10,506 bases of DNA, taken from NCBI GenBank assembly GCA_027295475.1, contig JAPUKV010000003.1, positions 1-10,506 on the forward strand. The letters are read 5' to 3'. The notes beneath the pieces were generated by a model. It was not told the DNA's origin and ran no database searches. It saw only the letters and a list, made by a program, of their open reading frames with translations. The translations under genes and the position numbers were made by a program. The stretch is from Pseudomonadota bacterium (GTDB lineage Bacteria; Pseudomonadota; Gammaproteobacteria; Woeseiales; Woeseiaceae). Shown here piece by piece: positions 5,476 through 10,506 of this stretch (positions are counted from its first letter, which is position 1; each line of letters opens with the position of its first letter).

Positions 5476-6894
5476 TCACCTCGCAAACGCTGAACCGGCG
5501 GATTTATTCGCGCTCCTTGAATTTCGTTCCTCCAGCCACAGCGGGATGAACAACGGCAAGTCATAAAGCTGTTCCGCCAACAGTCCCACATAGCGAAACG
5601 CGCCGGCCAGCAGGCGCAACGCAAGAGACACAAACCGTAATGTTCCTATAGCAATCAACCCGACGACGGTGCGCAGGGAATGCACGAATGTTTCGAGCGG
5701 TATTGCCACAAAGGTCAGGGCGAACGGCAGAATGAATCCCATGCCCATCTGTGCCGCTGTTGTGATCCACAGGTACTGTCCGGTCAATGTCCCGGAATTG
5801 TCACCTCGCAACAGAGCACTCGTCGCCAGTTCATCTTGCAGTAATACTTCACGCATATAGGCGAGGCCTGCCTCAACGCTCGCCAGTAGAAAAAGAATCG
5901 TGAATGTTATCCAGATCATGCGAACACGCATTTTATCCGGTAGTGCGCCTATGACCGGAAACAGCTGCGTAATTCGCAGCGATTCCATCAGAAAGAGGCC
6001 CATGGAGATCTCGACCATGATGATCACCAATGCCGCGATATGGGCCGTACGGAAACCGCCGATCAGGGAAGTTCCACCGACCATCTCGGCCATCGGCCTT
6101 GCAATCAACGAAAAGTTGATCGTGGCTCCCCCGATCGCGACAAGGAGGACCAGCATCGAGACAAAAAAGTAGACCAGAGACGACGAAGATAATACCGATG
6201 CGGCACGGTCTTGCCCGGTGACGATGTCTTCGTATTCCTGCATGTGGCGGTCTATCGTCACGGAACGACTCAGCAGGCTGTCGACGTTCTTGCCAACCTG
6301 CCCGAGTGTCTGCTGAATTTTCCTCCACTCAGGTCGCATTTTATGGAGTAAGGTGTGACGCTTGGCGCTGGCCTCACGATACATGATCATGGCATCCTGG
6401 TGCGCTTTGATGAGCGACTTGTGAATATCGGTAAGTATGTTGCCAACACGCACCCGTCCTTCGCGGGAATCCAGTTTGGCTACCGCCTCAACTGCCTTGA
6501 CCCAGCCCGGCGGATCAGGCGGAACATCCACTGCCTGTTGGTGATCTTCCTCGATGCTATTGATGGATTCGCTCAGCGCACGATGTAACGAGGAAAAGCT
6601 CGCGAGATCTTTGCGCACGCTTTCACTGATGCGATCAAACTCGCGTTCAACGATTCTTTCTTTTGCCTCACGACCGGCGGCGAGCAACACTTCGCGGTTA
6701 CGCCTGCCAAGTCTGGTCGCCGAACGCAGGACCGCTTTGGAGGCGAAACGCAGAGTCTGGTACAGGGTCTCCGTGGCTGCCCGAATCGCCTTGTGAGCAG
6801 AGCTTCGAGCGAAATACAAGGCGGCGACCGCCAGCACAATCCAGAGAAGTGCTGACAGAACAGGCCAGGGAGTGATGTTTAAAAAGAAATCCAT
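5476..6894 (-). CDS. Riboswitch-controlled polytopic membrane protein of unknown family
   Basis: This 472-residue protein is of a family I do not recognise. One membrane segment lies at about 8-28. A long charged, mostly helical soluble region follows (about 30-235) with stretches that look like coiled coil (around 63-115 and 150-222) and a Pro-rich break, VPPDPPGW (124-131). A membrane domain follows with segments at about 239-262, 284-304, 325-345 and 374-398, then hydrophobic or amphipathic helices to about 453 and a short polar tail. The dense Arg/Lys after the first segment suggests the large soluble region faces the cytoplasm. ATG 6894-6892 is directly preceded by a GEMM-like riboswitch whose conserved GGGG would act as ribosome site. 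It is the first gene of a tight two-gene operon with the VWA lipoprotein, so the two products probably work together at the envelope. No transporter, kinase or secretion motif was seen. Confidence 0.8.
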   Translation of the reverse strand: MDFFLNITPWPVLSALLWIVLAVAALYFARSSAHKAIRAATETLYQTLRFASKAVLRSATRLGRRNREVLLAAGREAKERIVEREFDRISESVRKDLASFSSLHRALSESINSIEEDHQQAVDVPPDPPGWVKAVEAVAKLDSREGRVRVGNILTDIHKSLIKAHQDAMIMYREASAKRHTLLHKMRPEWRKIQQTLGQVGKNVDSLLSRSVTIDRHMQEYEDIVTGQDRAASVLSSSSLVYFFVSMLVLLVAIGGATINFSLIARPMAEMVGGTSLIGGFRTAHIAALVIIMVEISMGLFLMESLRITQLFPVIGALPDKMRVRMIWITFTILFLLASVEAGLAYMREVLLQDELATSALLRGDNSGTLTGQYLWITTAAQMGMGFILPFALTFVAIPLETFVHSLRTVVGLIAIGTLRFVSLALRLLAGAFRYVGLLAEQLYDLPLFIPLWLEERNSRSANKSAGSAFAR

Positions 6895-6897
6895 GCT

Positions 6898-6972
6898 GGT
6901 AACCCCGCTGTCTTAGTTAGACCCGTAGACCGGTGGCTTTGCGACGCTCCCTTTCGGAAGTTGTGCCTTTTT
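6898..6972 (-). promoter_or_regulatory. GEMM-I (cyclic di-GMP-I) riboswitch aptamer
   Basis: Read on the minus strand, the elements come in the GEMM order: AAAAAGGC (6965-6972), a 5-bp stem capped by a GAAA tetraloop (CTTCC-GAAA-GGGAG, 6946-6959), the hallmark GCAAAGCCACCGG (6930-6942), a stem GTCT...AGAC, then AGCGGGGTTACC (6898-6909). These match the conserved core of the class-I cyclic di-GMP riboswitch, including the bases that by my tentative alignment correspond to Vc2 A18, G20 and A47. Deviations are GGCACAA for the usual GGCAAA and TCGCAAAG for ACGCAAAG. No extended outer P1 stem is evident. The aptamer ends 3 bases before the ATG of the membrane protein. A cGAMP-type GEMM-Ib is less likely because the key position reads G. 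The call is from remembered consensus, not a covariance search. Confidence 0.85.
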
Positions 6973-7054
6973 CAAGGTGACGCAAGCGTTTCACAGTGCG
7001 AATCGAACTGTCAACAGAGGCCGTCACTGTCTGCGAAAAAGGTCGGAAGCACTC

Positions 7055-7071
7055 AGTTCGAGAAACGAACT
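7055..7071 (-). other. Leader hairpin upstream of the riboswitch
   Basis: AGTTCG (7055-7060) and CGAACT (7066-7071) are exact reverse complements around a 5-base loop. The hairpin lies near the 5' end of the presumed leader, well upstream of the aptamer. There is no T-run after it on the minus strand. It could stabilise the transcript 5' end. Confidence 0.4.
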
Positions 7072-7085
7072 CTTAATTCTCAGCT

Positions 7086-7091
7086 ATTATA
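7086..7091 (-). promoter_or_regulatory. Probable -10 box for the riboswitch operon
   Basis: The minus strand has a perfect TATAAT, preceded by ATG (a TG one base off the extended -10 position). Transcription would start near 7079 and give a leader of about 180 nt containing a hairpin and the riboswitch. No recognisable -35 box lies 16-18 bases upstream, so an activator or another sigma factor may assist. It lies about 95 bases after the rnt stop, which makes the operon independent of rnt. Confidence 0.5.
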
Positions 7092-7184
7092 CATAATCCA
7101 GATTCGGGCTGGCGATGCTTGAGCGATACCTGGCGAGATCCGAAATGAGTATTCCAAAGCGCCACTTGAAGGTCCCTGGTTGGA

Positions 7185-7853
7185 TCACTGGCTGTCAGCA
7201 GCGGATTCGTCAGGCTGATCAGACCATTCCTGTGGTTGAGCGGAGTCAAATATGGGCTTGAAGCGGTTCAGGATTTTGCAAAACAGATCTGCGGTGATTT
7301 CCGCGTCGTAGGCCGCGGAATGCGCCGAACTCTCGTCCCAGGTCAATCCTGCTGCCTGCACTGCGCGCGCAAGAACGGTCTGGCCATAGGCTACACCGCA
7401 TAGCGTGGCTGTATCGAAGCAACTGAACGGGTGAAACGGATTGCGTTTGATGGCTGTTCGTTCGGCAGCTTCGTTAAGGAATCCCAGATCGAAAGCGGCG
7501 TTGTGTCCGACCAGGATCGCGCGCGTACAGCCACTGTCGCGCACAGCACGCCTCACCTCGCGAAAGATGCGTTGTAATGCGTCGCGCTCTTCTATTGCCG
7601 GGCGTAGCGGGTGGTACGGATCGATGCCGTTGACAGCCAGAGATGCCGGTTCGAGATTGGCGCCTTCAAAGGGTTTGACGTGATAGCGAATTGTTTCTCC
7701 GCGGATAAACGTGCCGTCTTCGTTTGGGTCGACGAATACCGCCGCAATCTCGAGCAAGGCATCGGTTTTCGCGTTGAAACCACCCGTCTCGACATCGACG
7801 ACGACGGGCAGGAAGCCACGAAAGCGTTCGGCAATCGAGAATGGCCTGCTCAC
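7185..7853 (-). CDS. rnt: Ribonuclease T
   Basis: This 222-residue DEDDh-family 3'-5' exonuclease trims tRNA CCA ends and matures the 3' ends of 5S, 23S and small stable RNAs; it works as a cytoplasmic homodimer. Motif I is [22 protein letters not shown] with Asp20 and Glu22, motif II GHNAAFD with Asp122, and motif III AHSAAYD with His178 and Asp183, so all five catalytic residues are present. The [16 protein letters not shown] segment is typical of RNase T and sets it apart from other DEDD exonucleases. Length is close to E. coli RNase T (215). The start is GTG at 7853, with AAGGA about 6 bases upstream overlapping the stop codon of the aminopeptidase gene; the 8-base gap indicates an operon and likely coupling. 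The C-terminal tail after about residue 203 is acidic and variable. Confidence 0.96.
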   Translation of the reverse strand: MSRPFSIAERFRGFLPVVVDVETGGFNAKTDALLEIAAVFVDPNEDGTFIRGETIRYHVKPFEGANLEPASLAVNGIDPYHPLRPAIEERDALQRIFREVRRAVRDSGCTRAILVGHNAAFDLGFLNEAAERTAIKRNPFHPFSCFDTATLCGVAYGQTVLARAVQAAGLTWDESSAHSAAYDAEITADLFCKILNRFKPIFDSAQPQEWSDQPDESAADSQ

Positions 7854-7861
7854 GATCGTCC

Positions 7862-9388
7862 TTACAGCCAGTCTGGTTTGTCGAGCGCGCGTTGGTCGAG
7901 AATCAGATTCAATGTATACCGCACGCCGAATCCCGTGATTTCTGTCGGAATGTGCGCAAGGCCGCCTTTTCGGGCCCCGGCACTCAAGTCGATGTGTACC
8001 CAGGGAACATCGTTTTCTATGAACTCATTGAGAAATACAGCGGCCAGAATATGGTCGCCACCGCCGTTCGGGGCGCACTGTTTCAAATCTGCGATATCGC
8101 TTTTTATGTCGGACAGAAACTCCTTGGCGACAGGAAACGGCCAGACACGTTCGCCGCTCTCGCGGCCGGTTCTTTTCAAGACCGGATGCCAATCCGGTCG
8201 ATTCGTGAATATGCCGCTGTAACGTGTCGTAATCGCGTTCATGCATGCTCCGGTCAGCGTCGCGTAATCGACGATCAGCCCCGGGTTTTCTCTGCTGGCA
8301 AATACCAGGGTGTCGGCAAGTGCCATGCGTCCTTCCGCGTCCGTATGAATCGTCTGAATCGTCTTGCCATTGGCGGCTTCGACGACATCCTGTGACTTAT
8401 ACGCGTCGGGACCGGTGCGATTTTCGGTGATGGCGAGCCAGCAATCGACAGCGTAAGGCAGTTCGAGTCTGGAAATCGCAAGCAACGTTCCGACGGCCAC
8501 TGCGCTCCCCTGCATATCCGTATGCATATCCAGCATCGAGGTAAATGGTTTCAGATTGGTGCCACCGGTATCGAAAATGATTCCTTTCCCGACCAGGCTG
8601 AGTACAGGTGCTGCCGATTTTGCAGCGGGGCGATAACGAAGGCGGACGATTGCCGCGCTGTCGTTATCGTTTCCCTGCGCGACGGCCAGAAATGCGCCGG
8701 CGCCCAGTTTTTCAAGTTCACCGACGTCAAATTTCTTGAATTGCCAGCCATGCTGTGACGACAGTTCCTGGAGGAGTTTCGTGTAAGCTGCGGCGTCGAG
8801 TTTGTTCGGCGGCAGTGCCGTCAGCCACCGGGCCAGGTTATTCCCCTCAGCCTCGGCACTTTCCCGGTCGAAGTTGGCTGCTTCGTCAAGGCCAATGACC
8901 CTGATGCTCTTGATGCTCGCATTGGAGTCTGTTGATTTGAATGCGGGCATCGACAAACCTGCGGCAAGCGCGGCGGCGGCGATGTTTTTTGCGATCCGTA
9001 GTTGATCCTTTGCATCAAAACCCAGGACCCAGATGCCAACGCAGCCTGCTTTCTCGGCCGTGGCGGCGCTGATCAGTTTTCTACCGAGCGTAAGCTCTTT
9101 GAACGCATCAGTATCGGGTGAAACCGTTCCGACCAGCACACGCGTCTGGCGTTTGTTATTCAGTCGCGTCTCGGCAGCCGGCACAGTGCCTTTCGATCGC
9201 CGCCGCATCAGGTTCTTGATCTTGTTGCCTTGCTGGACCTTGCGCCAAAGTTGGGACGGTACTTTTTTCGGCAGGATCAGGAGCAGCTGATCGATACCGG
9301 CAAGGACCTTGCTGCCGGGTGCAGCAGTCGTATGAGTAATTCTGATGCTCTTGTTAATCTTGTTGTTTTCAGGAAGCAGGCTCTGCAT
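7862..9388 (-). CDS. M17 leucyl aminopeptidase family protein
   Basis: This 508-residue protein is at the usual length for the cytosolic two-zinc M17 peptidases, which remove N-terminal residues from peptides as hexamers. The catalytic C-terminal half carries the family's metal and active-site residues: Lys268 and Asp273 in [11 protein letters not shown], Asp291 in [12 protein letters not shown], and Asp350, Glu352 and Arg354 in [12 protein letters not shown]. The usual N of NTDAEGR is His here. The N-terminal region (1-170) is divergent and Lys/Arg-rich at 50-66, as is normal for this less conserved domain. It could belong to a PepA- or PepB-like subgroup, so no symbol is given. ATG 9388 is the first possible start, because a stop lies 5 codons upstream, but its ribosome site is poor. 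It is the first gene of an operon with rnt and diverges from aceE. Confidence 0.9.
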   Translation of the reverse strand: MQSLLPENNKINKSIRITHTTAAPGSKVLAGIDQLLLILPKKVPSQLWRKVQQGNKIKNLMRRRSKGTVPAAETRLNNKRQTRVLVGTVSPDTDAFKELTLGRKLISAATAEKAGCVGIWVLGFDAKDQLRIAKNIAAAALAAGLSMPAFKSTDSNASIKSIRVIGLDEAANFDRESAEAEGNNLARWLTALPPNKLDAAAYTKLLQELSSQHGWQFKKFDVGELEKLGAGAFLAVAQGNDNDSAAIVRLRYRPAAKSAAPVLSLVGKGIIFDTGGTNLKPFTSMLDMHTDMQGSAVAVGTLLAISRLELPYAVDCWLAITENRTGPDAYKSQDVVEAANGKTIQTIHTDAEGRMALADTLVFASRENPGLIVDYATLTGACMNAITTRYSGIFTNRPDWHPVLKRTGRESGERVWPFPVAKEFLSDIKSDIADLKQCAPNGGGDHILAAVFLNEFIENDVPWVHIDLSAGARKGGLAHIPTEITGFGVRYTLNLILDQRALDKPDWL

Positions 9389-9564
9389 ATCAGTGATAAC
9401 CTAAGGGTTGCGCTTGACCGATTGCGCGCAAGACCCGAAGATATCGCCCGCCCCGGGGGACGGTACGAGCCGGCGCGGCTGAGCGGTGATCCTAGCAGGA
9501 CACCTTGTTGAATTCACGCAGCGAAGCTGTGTGAGATCATCGCATGAAATAATATGGGTATTTT
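9389..9564. other. Divergent control region of the aminopeptidase gene and aceE
   Basis: These 176 bases must hold the start signals of both genes. I see no good sigma70 pair on either strand. TAATAT (9550-9555) is too close to the aceE start for a normal leader. The region contains an imperfect 21-base dyad (9514-9534) and the palindromes TTGCGCGCAA and CCCCGGGG toward the aminopeptidase side. No PdhR-type operator was recognised. Confidence 0.5.
9514..9534. repeat. 21-base dyad upstream of aceE
   Basis: TCACGCAGC (9514-9522) and GCTGTGTGA (9526-9534) flank GAA. They pair at eight Watson-Crick positions plus one G-T over nine positions. The dyad centre is about 40 bases before the aceE ATG. 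It could be a regulator operator or a 5'-leader hairpin with a GAA loop. Confidence 0.45.
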
Positions 9565-10506
9565 ATGAGCGATTTCAGCCGATTTGACGACGTCGATCCT
9601 GCCGAGACACGTGAGTGGCTGGAGTCGATCGATTCAGTCCTCAGTCAGCATGGTCCCGAGCGCGCTCATTTTCTCCTGAATCAAATGATCGACTTTGCGC
9701 GCCGCTCCGGCGCGTATCTGCCTTACAGCCCCAACACCGCCTACGTGAATACGATTGCCACCGGCAGGCAGCCCGAATATCCGGGTGATCGTGCCGTCGA
9801 ACGACGCATCGAGGCCTATATTCGCTGGAACGCAATGGTAATGGTCGTTCAGGCAAACAGGGTGAGTAGCGAGTATGGCGGCCACATCTCGAGTTATGCC
9901 TCATCGGCAACTTTGTATGAAGTCGGTTTCAATCATTTCTGGCGGGCCGCCACCGAACAGCATGGCGGTGACCTGATTTTCTTCCAGGGACATTCGTCGC
10001 CCGGTATTTACTCGCGAGCCTTTCTCGAAGGGCGGCTGAATGAGGGCCAGCTCAACCGGTTTCGTAAGGAAGTCGGTGGCGGCGGGCTTTCTTCCTATCC
10101 GCATCCCTGGCTGATGCCGGAGTTCTGGCAGTTTCCGACCGTGTCGATGGGCCTCGGTCCGATGATGGCGATTTACCAGGCACGTTTCATGCGGTATCTC
10201 GAGCATCGCGAGTTGATTGCACCGAGCGACCGCAAGATCTGGTGTTTTCTCGGCGACGGCGAGATGGACGAGCCAGAGTCCATGGGCGCCATCACGATGC
10301 CGGTGCGGGAAGGTCTCGACAACCTGATCTTCGTCGTCAATTGCAATCTGCAGCGGCTCGACGGGCCGGTTCGCGGCAATGGCAAGATCATCCAGGAACT
10401 GGAGGCGATCTTCCGTGGCGCCGGCTGGAACGTCATCAAGGTGTTGTGGGGCAACGCCTGGGATCCGCTGCTCGACCACGACGACGGCGGGTTGCTCGTC
10501 AAGCGC
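9565..10506 (+). CDS. aceE: Pyruvate dehydrogenase E1 component (partial, 3' end outside window)
   Basis: The first 314 codons of about 880-890 are visible. The protein is the homodimeric E1 that decarboxylates pyruvate with thiamine diphosphate and passes the acetyl group to the lipoyl domains of E2 (AceF) in the cytoplasm. It opens with [14 protein letters not shown], almost as in E. coli AceE. It has the conserved [21 protein letters not shown] block with active-site His107. The thiamine diphosphate motif starts with [10 protein letters not shown] (from Gly230) and ends with [10 protein letters not shown] (from Asn259). [24 protein letters not shown] is also family-typical. ATG 9565 is the only start consistent with homologues; upstream ATGs at 9544 and 9554 meet stops at once. 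The ribosome site is weak (GGG, 6 bases upstream). aceF would be expected beyond the window. Confidence 0.97.
   Translation, partial: MSDFSRFDDVDPAETREWLESIDSVLSQHGPERAHFLLNQMIDFARRSGAYLPYSPNTAYVNTIATGRQPEYPGDRAVERRIEAYIRWNAMVMVVQANRVSSEYGGHISSYASSATLYEVGFNHFWRAATEQHGGDLIFFQGHSSPGIYSRAFLEGRLNEGQLNRFRKEVGGGGLSSYPHPWLMPEFWQFPTVSMGLGPMMAIYQARFMRYLEHRELIAPSDRKIWCFLGDGEMDEPESMGAITMPVREGLDNLIFVVNCNLQRLDGPVRGNGKIIQELEAIFRGAGWNVIKVLWGNAWDPLLDHDDGGLLVKR

Noticed and set aside
5472..5633. N-terminal extension of the VWA lipoprotein frame by 54 codons
   Set aside because: It would overlap the end of the membrane protein in another frame and bury the lipoprotein signal; ATG 5471 has a proper ribosome site.
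6986..7014. Perfect -35 box TTGACA (minus strand, 7009-7014) just upstream of the riboswitch
   Set aside because: At 16-18 base spacing the -10 region reads AAACGC or similar, essentially unlike TATAAT, so no credible promoter forms here; the TATAAT at 7086-7091 is preferred.
9498..9506. GGACACCTT upstream of aceE as a second copy of the palindromic repeat
   Set aside because: It is a single 9-base match without the partner arm; chance similarity is likely.
9901..10479. 192-codon minus-strand open frame opposite aceE
   Set aside because: It overlaps the strongly conserved thiamine diphosphate-binding part of AceE and has no motif or ribosome site of its own.

Overview
The window looks like chromosomal DNA of a gammaproteobacterium, probably an environmental or marine lineage. 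The evidence is the E. coli-type homodimeric pyruvate dehydrogenase E1 (aceE), RNase T, a CGFS monothiol glutaredoxin and several lipoproteins. The genus cannot be fixed from the sequence. Base composition looks even across the window, and I see no phage, insertion sequence, CRISPR array, tRNA or rRNA.

Layout. Positions 1-229 (minus) hold the start of a lipoprotein with a DUF4382-like beginning. Diverging from it, 526-3195 (plus) encodes an 889-residue GAF-PAS-PAS-GGDEF-EAL cyclic di-GMP enzyme. It is followed by a compact cluster of palindromic repeats (3202-3265). A strong minus-strand terminator (3339-3370) then closes an orphan Urate_ox_N-type membrane protein (3397-4011, minus). A 52-residue lipoprotein (4248-4406) and grxD (4466-4780) follow on the plus strand, and a perfect 12-bp hairpin separates grxD from the next, convergent operon.

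The most interesting part is that convergent minus-strand operon. A probable TATAAT promoter (7086-7091) gives a leader of about 180 nt, which ends in what I read as a GEMM-I (cyclic di-GMP-I) riboswitch aptamer (about 6898-6972). The aptamer stops three bases before the ATG of a 472-residue unrecognised membrane protein (5476-6894). Four bases after that gene comes a von Willebrand factor A-like lipoprotein (4836-5471). The pair looks like an undescribed envelope module under direct second-messenger control.

Upstream of it on the same strand lie an M17 leucyl aminopeptidase-family gene (7862-9388) and rnt (7185-7853), arranged as a two-gene operon. Diverging from the aminopeptidase gene, aceE starts at 9565 and runs off the end of the window. 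rnt and grxD are near neighbours in E. coli and Pseudomonas, so the riboswitch operon appears to sit inside an otherwise conserved housekeeping neighbourhood.

Working picture (inference): c-di-GMP made or broken down by enzymes such as the GGDEF-EAL protein is sensed by the RNA leader, which sets translation of the membrane protein and, by coupling, of the VWA lipoprotein.
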